From Palsa-360 sp963710315 (GTDB lineage Bacteria > Acidobacteriota > Terriglobia > Acidiferrales > UBA7541): a stretch of 64,000 nucleotides of DNA. The notes beneath the pieces are model-generated. The model did not search any database. It saw only the letters and a program-made list of their open reading frames with translations, and was not told where the DNA came from. Numbering within the stretch: the stretch's first letter is position 1; every line of letters begins with the position of its first letter. The position numbers and the translations under genes are program-made. Location: contig CAVPZW010000009.1 in NCBI GenBank assembly GCA_963710315.1, positions 62,001-126,000 on the forward strand, read 5' to 3'. This document shows positions 44,224 to 52,739 of this stretch, in pieces.

Positions 44224-45717
44224 ATGCCAAGCGAAAAGCTTCCAGTACCATCAAGAAACAATTTGGTTGAGAGGCGCGAATTTCTGAGCGGCGCGGCGAC
44301 CCTCGCCGGCGCTTCACTGGTGGGCGGCGCGGGATCGACCCTGCTGGAGAGCGCTGCAAGCGCCGCTCCTCTGCCCAAGCCGCCTCCTCCGTCCATGACG
44401 CCGACGGTGGAGCGCAAGCTGGCGCGCTGGCAGGATCAGCGCTGGCTGCTGGACGCGGTGATCAACACGGTCGGCCCGGAGTGGGATCAGGGCCGCCTCG
44501 GCGGCCTCATGGGCATCCCCGGCGGAGCAGCCAACGCCGCGGGGCTGCGCGCGCGCATCCACAAGTTCAACGACATCTCGCGCGAATTCGCGCGCACCGC
44601 CGTGCGCCGCGAGAAGGAAGCCCGCCAGTCCGAAAAAGAAGGCCGCAACGTGGCCGCGCGCGAAGCCTATTTCCTGGCCGCGCATCTTTACGCCGGGGCG
44701 CAGTGGGCCATCTTCGAAAACACGCCGGACAATTTGCTGCTCAACGACAAGAAAAACGAAATGTACGCCAAGTACATCCAGTACGCGGACCATCCCATTC
44801 GCCGCGTGGAAGTGCCCTTCGGCGGAGGCGGAAAAACGCTGCCCGGATATTTGCACCTGCCGCCCAACGCGTCGGGCCGCGTGCCCTGCGTGTGGTCCAT
44901 CTCCGGACTGGACAGCAACAAGGAAGGCGGAGCCGGCATCTATGGCGACCCCCTGCGCGAACGCGGCATCGCCACGCTGGCCCTGGAAGGGCCCGGTCAA
45001 AATGAATGCGCCATTCGCGGAATCTACCTGACGCAAACCAATTGGCAGGAAGCGGGCAAAGTGGTGCTGGAATGGCTGCGCTCGCAAAAGGAAATCGATC
45101 CGGACAAAATTGCGCTGCGCGGCGCGAGCCTGGGCTCCTACCTCGGCACGCAGGTCGCCTCGATCGACTCACGGCTAAAGGGCGCGGCCCTGCAAGCCAT
45201 GGCCGTCGAGCCAACCATGCACACAGCCTTCACAACCGCTTCGCCTTCCTTCAAGCTGCGCTTCCTGTATTACACAGGCATCGAGACGGAAGCGGATCTC
45301 GACAAGTTCCTGCAAACCTGGACGCTGCACGGCGTGGCCGAAAAGGTCAAGTGCCCCTACCTCATCGTGGGCGGCGAGGACGATCAGCTTTCTCCCGTCG
45401 AATACGGCCTGCAACTGATGGACCTGATCAATTCGCCAAAGCAGATGATCCTGTACGAAGGCGCTCTGCACAGCGTCAGCGGCGCTCCCTCCACCACCAA
45501 CGGCCCCGCCACGGGCACATTCATGGCCGACTGGTTTGCGGACCGCTTTGCCGGAAAGCCCATGCCCAGCAAGCTCATGAAGGTGGACTCCGGCGGGCAG
45601 ATTCACGATTTCAAATTCGAGGACTCGCGCAAGGCTCTCTCCGTTTCCCTGCTGTGGCAGGGCGGCGAGCGGCAGGCCATGAATCCCGAAAAGCCCAGCA
45701 TGGTGCAGGAGCCATAG
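44224..45717 (+). CDS. Tat-exported alpha/beta hydrolase, 2,6-dihydroxypseudooxynicotine hydrolase-like (copy 1)
   Basis: 497 aa from ATG 44224 (AGGAAC upstream); the frame is open from 44170 without a ribosome site. Tat signal ERREFLSGAATLAGASLVGG. A helical region of about 140 residues (cap or dimer part) precedes the alpha/beta-hydrolase core LPGYLHLPPNASGRVPCVWS. The nucleophile elbow is G-A-S-L-G (IALRGASLGSYLG), with a later VGGEDDQLSP (acid) and a His in EGALHSVSG. This architecture matches the C-C hydrolase/esterase family named after the nicotine-pathway enzyme, which is broad; the actual substrate is unknown. It lies downstream of the receptor and upstream of the LVIVD and FAD oxidoreductase genes. 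Confidence 0.85.
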   Translation: MPSEKLPVPSRNNLVERREFLSGAATLAGASLVGGAGSTLLESAASAAPLPKPPPPSMTPTVERKLARWQDQRWLLDAVINTVGPEWDQGRLGGLMGIPGGAANAAGLRARIHKFNDISREFARTAVRREKEARQSEKEGRNVAAREAYFLAAHLYAGAQWAIFENTPDNLLLNDKKNEMYAKYIQYADHPIRRVEVPFGGGGKTLPGYLHLPPNASGRVPCVWSISGLDSNKEGGAGIYGDPLRERGIATLALEGPGQNECAIRGIYLTQTNWQEAGKVVLEWLRSQKEIDPDKIALRGASLGSYLGTQVASIDSRLKGAALQAMAVEPTMHTAFTTASPSFKLRFLYYTGIETEADLDKFLQTWTLHGVAEKVKCPYLIVGGEDDQLSPVEYGLQLMDLINSPKQMILYEGALHSVSGAPSTTNGPATGTFMADWFADRFAGKPMPSKLMKVDSGGQIHDFKFEDSRKALSVSLLWQGGERQAMNPEKPSMVQEP

Positions 45718-45963
45718 CAGCAGCCTGCAAAGCTTATTTCTCATTGAAACACAATCTGCGTGCGCCCGCGTCCAACAAATGGACGCGGGCGTTTTGCAAG
45801 AGCTTTTGAAATTTGCGTATTGGCTGCCGGGCAAATATGCGAAATCCAGGTGCGCCTCCCGCAAGTCCGTGAGAGAATGCAGCAATATTTCGAAGCAATT
45901 TACGAGCCAGCAAGACCAATGTGTAATTTGATGCGCCCGGAATTGTTCAAAAGGAGCCCTTAA

Positions 45964-47322
45964 ATGAAATCGACCGCAGGCCGAATACTGGTGCGAATTC
46001 TGCTGGCCGCTTCCCTGGCCGTGGCAAGCCTCGCGCTGCTGGCACAGAGCGCATATGCCGACGAAATTCCCAAGGGTTGGGAAGCCAGCAACATGAAACC
46101 CATTGGCTACAGCGATATGGACGGCCACGCTGGCAACATCAAAATGGCCATCAAGCATGTGGGCGACAAGTGGTATCTGTACGTCGCGCATCTGTGGGTC
46201 CACGGCTGGACCATCGTGGACGTGACCGACCCCACTAATCCCAAAGTCGTGAAATTCATTCCCGGCCCGCCCAATGGCGACACCAATCAAGTGGACCTGC
46301 ACGACAACATCATGATCACCGCGCTGCAGAACCGCGCGGCCTACCTCTCGCACGATATGGACGTGCCGCGCGACGAGGGCGTTATCATTTGGGATATTAG
46401 CGATCCTGTGAACCCCAAGGAGCTGTCGCGCTGGAAGACCGAAGGAACCGGCACGCACCGCAACGGCTATCCCGGCGGCAAATATGCCAACCTGGCCGCG
46501 GGCATGCCCGGCTACAACGGGCAAATTCTGGTGTTCCTGGACGTCAGCGATCCCGCGCATCCAAAAGAAGCCAGCCGCTTCTGGATGCCCGGCCAAAAAG
46601 ACGGCGAGCCGCCCATCGGCAAAAATATCTACGGCTTCCACGGCCCGGCATTCATCGATGGCGACCGCGCCTATTTGGGTTACACACCGTGGTTCGTGCT
46701 GCTCGACATCAGCGACATTCTGAAGCCCAAGCTGATAGGTTCGCTCAGCTTCGATCCGCCATTCGGCGGGATTCAGGTGCATGACGCAATGCCGCTCCCC
46801 GGCAAACCGTTCGTGTTCGTGCATTCGGAAGGAACCGGAGGCGCCGACACGCCAACAGGGCCGCGCGCCTGCACGGGGCCGATGTATCTCACGGCGATGG
46901 TGGACATCAACGATCCCACCAAGCCGAAACTGGCTTCCATCTTCCCCACCCCGGTGCCGCCTCCGGATGTGCCCTACAAGGATTTTTGCGAGAAGGGCGG
47001 CAGATTCGGACCGCACAACACCAACATCCTGCAGCATTCGCCGGACGTGGAGAAGCAGGGCGACCTGATTTATCTGACCTACTTCAACGCCGGTCTGCGG
47101 ATTTACAACGTGGAAGATCCGCGCCTGCCCAAGGAAGTCGGCTGGTTCATTCCGCCCACGCCCACCAAGCGCTTGGGTCCTTACCCTTACGATAAACTGG
47201 TGAACCAGACGGAGAACGTGCTGGTCGATACTCGCGGTAACATCTTCGTCACTGACCGCCAGTTAGGGCTGTTCGTCCTGCGCTACACAGGCCCGGGCGA
47301 GCCTGCGCCGACGGCGAAGTAA
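45964..47322 (+). CDS. Exported LVIVD-repeat protein
   Basis: 452 aa, AAGGAG ribosome site. Sec-type signal (ILLAASLAVASLALLAQSAYAD). The mature part has LVIVD-type strands, each with W(T/D)IVDVTDP or VFLDVSDPAHPKEASR-like phrases (WTIVDVTDPTNPKVV, IIWDISDPVNPKELSRW, VLLDISDILKPKLIGSL, LRIYNVEDPRLPKEVGWF), forming a beta-propeller. His-rich loops (DLHDNIMI, HDMDVPRD) could bind metal. It lies 95 nt before the first FAD oxidoreductase and may be its periplasmic partner. Confidence 0.88.
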   Translation: MKSTAGRILVRILLAASLAVASLALLAQSAYADEIPKGWEASNMKPIGYSDMDGHAGNIKMAIKHVGDKWYLYVAHLWVHGWTIVDVTDPTNPKVVKFIPGPPNGDTNQVDLHDNIMITALQNRAAYLSHDMDVPRDEGVIIWDISDPVNPKELSRWKTEGTGTHRNGYPGGKYANLAAGMPGYNGQILVFLDVSDPAHPKEASRFWMPGQKDGEPPIGKNIYGFHGPAFIDGDRAYLGYTPWFVLLDISDILKPKLIGSLSFDPPFGGIQVHDAMPLPGKPFVFVHSEGTGGADTPTGPRACTGPMYLTAMVDINDPTKPKLASIFPTPVPPPDVPYKDFCEKGGRFGPHNTNILQHSPDVEKQGDLIYLTYFNAGLRIYNVEDPRLPKEVGWFIPPTPTKRLGPYPYDKLVNQTENVLVDTRGNIFVTDRQLGLFVLRYTGPGEPAPTAK

Positions 47323-47330
47323 GTTTTAAC

Positions 47331-47362
47331 GTGGCGCGGTCCGCCGCGGTGGACCGCGCCAC
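47331..47362. repeat. Short solo REP-like palindrome
   Basis: GTGGCGCGGTCC and GGACCGCGCCAC surround 8 nt. It starts with GTGG like doublet e but has a different stem. Confidence 0.65.
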
Positions 47363-47417
47363 AAGAATCCGCGCGTTGCTGTGTGCAAGTGAAAAATGTG
47401 GGATCGGGGAGGATCAC

Positions 47418-49085
47418 GTGAGCGAAATTACGCGCAGCGAATTCGTAAGAGAGGCAGCGCTCGCGCCGCCCGCCGTTTCTCCATCACCCTCTCAAACGCG
47501 CGCGGCGGCCGCACCCGGCGATCGCTACGACATCGTCGTAGCCGGCGCCGGACACAACAGCCTGATCGCCACCGCTTACCTCGCAAAAGCCGGTTACCGC
47601 TGCCTGGTGCTGGAAGGATATTCCATGGTCGGCGGCGGAGTGATCTCCGAGGAATTGACGCTGCCCGGCTTCAAGCACGACACCTGCTCCACCGCGCACA
47701 ACGGCATTCAGGGCAACCCGCTCTTCCGTAACAACGAAATCAAGCTGGGAGACTACGGCTTGGAATACATCTCTCCCGATCCCATCATGCACATGCCCTT
47801 TGCGGATGGCAGCTACATCACGCAATGGGCTGACCTGGACCGCACCGCCGATGAGTTCGCGAAATTTTCCAAGAAAGACGCGGAAGCCTACCGGCGCATG
47901 TATCACGAAAGCGAAGCCGCGCGCGATCTCCTGGGAGGCGATCAGTTCCTGCCGCCGGGCATGGGCAAGCCGCTCAACGAGCGCTTGGCCGCGCATCCCA
48001 TGGGAAAATTCTGGCAGCGCAGGCTGGCCATGTCCCAGTGGGACGTGCTGCACGAAAATTTTGAGAGCGACCACATCCGCGCATTCCTGATGGGCACGCC
48101 CTGGAGCATGCAGCCGCCGCAATACCCCATGACGGGGCGCGCCGCGTATTCGGCCATTCGCACAACGCCGCGAAAAATCGCCAAGGGCGGATCGGGAGCG
48201 CTGACGCAGGCGCTGGCGAAATATATCGAGGCGCACAACGGCGTGATACTCACCAAGAAAGTGGTGGCGCGCCTGATCGTGGAAAATGGAAAATGCGTGG
48301 GCGTGGAGTGCGCCGACGGCAGCTCCTATCGCGCCGAAAAGGCCGTGCTGTCCACGCTGCACATTAAGCATCTTGTGGAAATGGCGCCGCGCGATTTGTG
48401 GGGCCAGGATTTTCTGTACGGCGCGGACACATGGTCGGGCGAAATTTCCGAAGTGGTGACGCACTACGCGCTGAAGGAGCCGCCGAAATACGCGGTAAAG
48501 GGCGGAACGCTTTCCCCTGTGGAGTCCGCAATTCTGGCAAGTTCGGAACGTCTGTTGCGTTTTGCGTACGAGAATGAGTGCGGCATATCCAGCATCGATG
48601 AGCCGCCCATTTCCATCTTCTGTAGCTCGATCGCCGACCCTTCGCGCGCACCTGAGGGAAAACACACGCTGAAAATTCTGGGCTTCCATCCCTACAACAT
48701 CAAGGAAGGCCCGCAGCACTGGGACGCCCTAAAAAATAAAGTTTCCGACGCGCAGCTAAATTATTTGCGCCGCTTCGCTCCCAATCTCACCGACGATAAA
48801 ATTCTCGGAAAATTCGTGATGAGTCCGCTGGACCTCGAGCGCAAGAATCCCAGCTTCTGGCACGGCAGCATTCACGGCGGGTCGTCGGACCCCTCGCAAT
48901 CGGGTGCGCTGCGCCCCATGGCAGGCTGGGCACAATATCGCATGCCCATACCGGGCTTGTACCAGACTGGCGCGACAACCTACCCGGGCGGTTCCGTCAC
49001 CGGCGCTCCCGGAAGAAATGCGGCCATGATCATGCTCAAGGATTTCGGCACGAGCATCGAAGAAGTAGTGGCCAAAGGAGCTTGA
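47418..49085 (+). CDS. Phytoene-desaturase-like FAD oxidoreductase, paralogue 1 (Tat motif lost)
   Basis: 555 aa from GTG 47418, preceded by GGGGAGGATCAC; this start aligns with the two downstream paralogues. FAD-binding dinucleotide motif DIVVAGAGHNSLIATAYLA, then GGGVISEELTLPGFKHDTCS and a C-terminal FAD signature GLYQTGATTYPGGSVTGAPG. This is the COG1233/PYROXD2-like branch of amine-oxidase-fold flavoproteins. Where paralogues 2 and 3 have TRRGFVKG and SRRDFTKG, this one has TRSEFVRE, and the hydrophobic stretch is broken by Pro and Ser, so Tat export is doubtful. Substrate unknown. Confidence 0.9.
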   Translation: MSEITRSEFVREAALAPPAVSPSPSQTRAAAAPGDRYDIVVAGAGHNSLIATAYLAKAGYRCLVLEGYSMVGGGVISEELTLPGFKHDTCSTAHNGIQGNPLFRNNEIKLGDYGLEYISPDPIMHMPFADGSYITQWADLDRTADEFAKFSKKDAEAYRRMYHESEAARDLLGGDQFLPPGMGKPLNERLAAHPMGKFWQRRLAMSQWDVLHENFESDHIRAFLMGTPWSMQPPQYPMTGRAAYSAIRTTPRKIAKGGSGALTQALAKYIEAHNGVILTKKVVARLIVENGKCVGVECADGSSYRAEKAVLSTLHIKHLVEMAPRDLWGQDFLYGADTWSGEISEVVTHYALKEPPKYAVKGGTLSPVESAILASSERLLRFAYENECGISSIDEPPISIFCSSIADPSRAPEGKHTLKILGFHPYNIKEGPQHWDALKNKVSDAQLNYLRRFAPNLTDDKILGKFVMSPLDLERKNPSFWHGSIHGGSSDPSQSGALRPMAGWAQYRMPIPGLYQTGATTYPGGSVTGAPGRNAAMIMLKDFGTSIEEVVAKGA

Positions 49086-49158
49086 GTAGCACAGGCACTC
49101 TGCCTGTGCGCTTTTGTTCAATGCTGCGAAAACCGCACAGGCAGAGTGCCTGTGCTAC
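49086..49158. repeat. REPIN-type repeat (doublet j)
   Basis: The left arm is GTAGCACAGGCACTCTGCCT and the right arm ends AGTGCCTGTGCTAC. The core of both arms differs from the common CTTCAG core, in a compensating manner. It lies between FAD oxidoreductase paralogues 1 and 2, 1 nt after the stop codon. Confidence 0.88.
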
Positions 49159-49175
49159 AAAGGCCGGAGGATGCA

Positions 49176-50865
49176 ATGACCAAGATCACTCGACGTGGAT
49201 TTGTGAAGGGTGCGGCGCTGGCTCCTCTGGCGCTCAGTTCTTTTAACGAGATGGCGCAGGCCTCCGTGCAGGGCGATCGCCCCGCCACGCGCGACAAGTT
49301 CGACGTGGTGGTGGCCGGAGCGGGCCACAACAGTATGATCGCCGCGGCATACCTTGCCAAAGCCGGCTACAAGATTGTGCTGCTGGAAGGCCGGCCAGAA
49401 GTTGGCGGCGGCGTGAAGACGGCACAGTTCACCATCAAGGGCTTCAGGCACGACACCTGCTCGACCGCGCACAACGCCATTCAAGACAATCCCATGCTGC
49501 GCAATAACGAAATTAATCTGGCCGACTACGGCCTCGAATACGTTTATCCCGACCCCGTGTATCACATGCCGTTTGCCGACGGCACGTACATCACGCAGTG
49601 GCGCGACCTGGACCGCACCTGCGAGCAGATAGCCAAGCATTCCAAGAAAGACGCGGCCACCTATCGCCGCATGTTCGCGGAAATCGAATCGGTGTCGCCG
49701 ATTTTTGAGTTGACCACGTACGCCCCGCTCGGATTCGGAAAATCCGCGGCCGAGCGCCTGGCAGAACATCCAAAGGGCAAGCTGTGGCAGCGCTTGTCGG
49801 CCATGTCCTGCTGGGAAATCATCCGCAGCAATTTTGAAAACGAGCATGTGCGCACGTTCATGATGGGCTGCCCGCTACCCACAACGCCGGTCATCCAACC
49901 CATGACGGGCCGCTCGGCATACGGAATTTTCTCGCAGCAGCGCCACAGCCGCCCCATTCCCAAGGGCGGTTCGGGCATGTTGACCGAAGCCTTGGCAAAG
50001 TACATCGAGGCCCACGACGGCGTAATCCTCACCAACAAGCCGATCACTAAGTTGATTGTCGAAAACGGCCGATGCACCGGCGTGGAATGCGGCGATGGCT
50101 CCTCCTATCGCGCCGAAAAAGCGGTCCTGTTCGACCATCCACATCAAACATTTGGTGGACATGGCGCCGCGCGAAATGTGGGGCCAGGACTTTGTTGACG
50201 GCGTCGATACCTGGCAAGCTGAAGCGCAAATGTTTGTCGTCAACTATGCCGCCACCGAACCTCCCACTTACGCGGTCGAGGGAGGCGTCATCAAACCCGC
50301 CAATTCCGCAATCGTGGCCGGTTCGGACAGCATTTTGCGCGTTGCCTACGATTTCTCCCGAGGCGCCGTGAATTGGGAAAATCCGCCGCTGGCGGTCCAT
50401 TGCCCGACTTCCGCTGACCCCACGCGCGCACCGAATGGCATGCATACGATAAAAGTTGTTGGCTGGCAGCCCTACGAATTGCCGGAAGGCCCGCAGCATT
50501 GGGACAACATCAGAAAGCAAGTGGCGGATGCCTGCCTGAAACATTTGCGCCGCTTCTCGCCGAATCTGACGGATGACAAACTGCTGGCCGAAGTGATTCA
50601 GAGCCCGCTGGATCTGGAGCGCATGAATCCACACAACTGGCATGGCAGCTGCCACGCAGGCGCGCAAAGCCCCGCGCAGGCCGGCGCGTTGCGGCCCATG
50701 GCCGGCTGGTCGCAATACCGCATGCCTATTCCCGGCTTGTATCAGACCGGCGCGTGTACGTATCCCGGCGGCTCCGTAACGGGCGCGCCCGGACGCAACG
50801 CCGCCGTCGTGATGCTCAAGGATTTTGGCACCAGCATCGAGCAGGTTGTTTCCAAACGAACTTAA
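49176..50865 (+). pseudogene. Phytoene-desaturase-like FAD oxidoreductase, paralogue 2, one frameshift
   Basis: Start ATG 49176 with CCGGAGG 5 nt upstream. Tat signal TRRGFVKGAALAPLALSS, FAD motif DVVVAGAGHNSMIAAAYLA. The frame is correct to EKAVL and then shifts at about 50130, where one extra T (CTGTTCG instead of CTGTCG) is enough to restore homology: TIHIKHLVDMAPREMWGQDF continues in the other frame to the normal end GLYQTGACTYPGGSVTGAPG. Restored length is about 562 aa, as in the sisters. A sequencing error is plausible; if real, the enzyme is truncated at about residue 341. Confidence 0.88.
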
Positions 50866-50940
50866 GCAGCACAGCCACTCTTGGCTGTGCGCCTTTGTTT
50901 AACGCGGCGAAAACCGCACAGCCAGGAGTGGCTGTGCTAC
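50866..50940. repeat. REPIN-type repeat (doublet k)
   Basis: GCAGCACAGCCACTCTTGGC and the right arm ending AGTGGCTGTGCTAC. Its loop (GCCTTTGTTTAACGCGGC) is homologous to that of doublet j, but GGC/GCC in the arms has become GCC/GGC on both sides. It lies directly after the stop of paralogue 2. Confidence 0.86.
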
Positions 50941-50956
50941 GAAATGCGAGGATCAC

Positions 50957-52600
50957 ATGAGCAAAATGTCTCGGCGGGATTTCACCAAAGGAGCGGCGGC
51001 CCTCGCGCCGCTGGCATTCGCGCCATTTAGCCTCACGGCGCAAACCGCACCGTCCGACAAATTCGATATCGTCGTGGCCGGCGCGGGGCACAACAGCCTG
51101 GTCACCGCGGCATATCTGGCCAAGGCCGGCTACCGCGTGGTGGTGCTGGAGTATCGCCCGCAGGTGGGCGGAGGCGTGAAGACGGAAGAGGTGACGCTGC
51201 CGGGCTTTAAGCACGATACCTGCTCCACCGCGCACGGCGGCATCCAGGCAAATCCCGTCATGCGCAACGACGAGCTCCACCTGATCCGCGATTACGGCAT
51301 CGAGTACATTCAGGCCGATCCTGTCTACCACATGCCCTTCCCCGACGGCAGCTACATCACACAGTGGCGCGATATCGATCGCACCGCCGAGGAATTCGCC
51401 AAGTTTTCCAAGAAAGACGGGGTAGCCTACCGGCGCATGCACGATGAAAACGAAGCCATGCGATCCGTATTCGACGGAAATGATGGAAAGTCGGTGGCCG
51501 AGAAGCTGGCCGCGCATCCGCAGGGAAAAATCTGGCAGCGCCGCATGGCCATGTCCCAGTGGGAAATCATCCGTGATAATTTCGAGGATGACCACTGCCG
51601 TTCTTTTATGATGGGCACTCCGCCCAGCATGTCTCCGCCGCAATATCCCATGTCCGGCCGCAGCGGCTATTCCGCGATACGCACCAGCCGGCCTATTCCA
51701 AAGGGAGGGTCGGGAGTCTTGACGCAAGCGCTTGCAAAATGCATCGAAGCGCACAATGGAGTAATCCTCACCAACAAGAACGTCGCGCGCCTGATTATCG
51801 AAAACGGCAAATGCGTAGGTGTCGAGTGCGCCGACGGCAGCTCCTATCGCGGCGAAAAAGCTGTGCTGTCCACCATCCACATCAAGCATCTCGTGGACAT
51901 GGCCCCTCGTGAGATGTGGGGCCACGACTTCCTGGATGGAGTGGATACCTGGAAAGGCGAAATTTCCGAAATCGTGGCGCACTATGCTTCCAAGGAACCG
52001 CCCAAGTATCCGGTCAAAGGCGGCACACTGGCCGTTTGCGAATCGGCCATTCTCGTTTCGCCCGCGCGGCTGCTGCGCTATGCGCACGATTTCCCCAACG
52101 CAACCGTTGGCCTCGACGATCCGCCGCTGACGATTTTCTGCAGCACAGTGGCCGATCCGACGCGCGCGCCCGCGGGCATGCACACCATTAAAGTGATCGG
52201 CTTGCAGCCCTACGATCTGAAGGAAGGCCCCAAGCACTGGGATTCGATCAAGGACGAAGTGGCCGAAACCAATCTAAAATATCTGCGCAAGTTTGCGCCT
52301 AACCTGTCCGACGACAAGATCCTTGGCAAGTTCATCGTCAGCCCGCTGGACATCGAGCGCAGGAATCCGCACATGTGGCACGGCAGCGTGCATGCAGGAT
52401 CGGGCGAGCCTGCGCAATCCGGCAACATGCGCCCGATGCCCGGCTGGGCGCAATACCGCATGCCCATCCCCGGCCTGTACCAGACCGGCGCATGCACGCC
52501 CCCAGGCGGCTCGGTAACAGGAACCCCCGGGCGAAATGCGGCCATAGTGATGCTCAAGGATTTCGGCACCAGCCTGGAAGAAGTGGTGAAGAAAGCTTAG
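50957..52600 (+). CDS. Phytoene-desaturase-like FAD oxidoreductase, paralogue 3, Tat-exported
   Basis: 547 aa, intact. The ATG follows GCGAGGATCAC. Tat signal SRRDFTKGAAALAPLAFAPF, then DIVVAGAGHNSLVTAAYLAK (FAD), GGGVKTEEVTLPGFKHDTCS and the C-terminal FAD motif GLYQTGACTPPGGSVTGTPG. It is closely similar over its whole length to paralogues 1 and 2. The tandem arrangement with homologous repeats in the spacers shows local duplication. It is a flavin dehydrogenase or oxidase of unknown substrate, probably periplasmic. Confidence 0.93.
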   Translation: MSKMSRRDFTKGAAALAPLAFAPFSLTAQTAPSDKFDIVVAGAGHNSLVTAAYLAKAGYRVVVLEYRPQVGGGVKTEEVTLPGFKHDTCSTAHGGIQANPVMRNDELHLIRDYGIEYIQADPVYHMPFPDGSYITQWRDIDRTAEEFAKFSKKDGVAYRRMHDENEAMRSVFDGNDGKSVAEKLAAHPQGKIWQRRMAMSQWEIIRDNFEDDHCRSFMMGTPPSMSPPQYPMSGRSGYSAIRTSRPIPKGGSGVLTQALAKCIEAHNGVILTNKNVARLIIENGKCVGVECADGSSYRGEKAVLSTIHIKHLVDMAPREMWGHDFLDGVDTWKGEISEIVAHYASKEPPKYPVKGGTLAVCESAILVSPARLLRYAHDFPNATVGLDDPPLTIFCSTVADPTRAPAGMHTIKVIGLQPYDLKEGPKHWDSIKDEVAETNLKYLRKFAPNLSDDKILGKFIVSPLDIERRNPHMWHGSVHAGSGEPAQSGNMRPMPGWAQYRMPIPGLYQTGACTPPGGSVTGTPGRNAAIVMLKDFGTSLEEVVKKA

Positions 52601-52616
52601 ACGCCGCCATCAAAAA

Positions 52617-52659
52617 CAAAAAGGCCGCCCCGGAAATATCGGGACGGCCTTTTGTTTTT
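52617..52659 (+). terminator. Rho-independent terminator after the FAD oxidoreductase array
   Basis: GGCCGCCCCG pairs with CGGGACGGCC (one C-A mismatch) around a 7-nt loop, flanked by A and T runs (TTTTGTTTTTG). It is directly followed by a REPIN doublet. Confidence 0.9.
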
Positions 52660-52733
52660 GTAGGACAGGCTTCAGCCTGTCTGGTTTAATTGTCGTCAGC
52701 TCAAAAAAGCAGACAGGCTGAAGCCTGTCCTAC
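52660..52733. repeat. REPIN-type repeat (doublet l)
   Basis: GTAGGACAGGCTTCAGCCTG and the inverted copy ending GTCCTAC. It abuts the T-tract of the terminator and ends 6 nt from the stop of the convergent hydrolase gene. Confidence 0.88.
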
Positions 52734-52739
52734 TGAAAG

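Noticed and set aside
45175..47037. Long antisense open frame (620 codons) opposite the hydrolase and LVIVD genes
   Set aside because: It is the mirror of two well-supported plus-strand genes; its translation is low in recognisable motifs and it has no ribosome site. Similar antisense frames at 47484-48719, 50816-52237, 57376-58689 and 58822-59871 were left out for the same reason.
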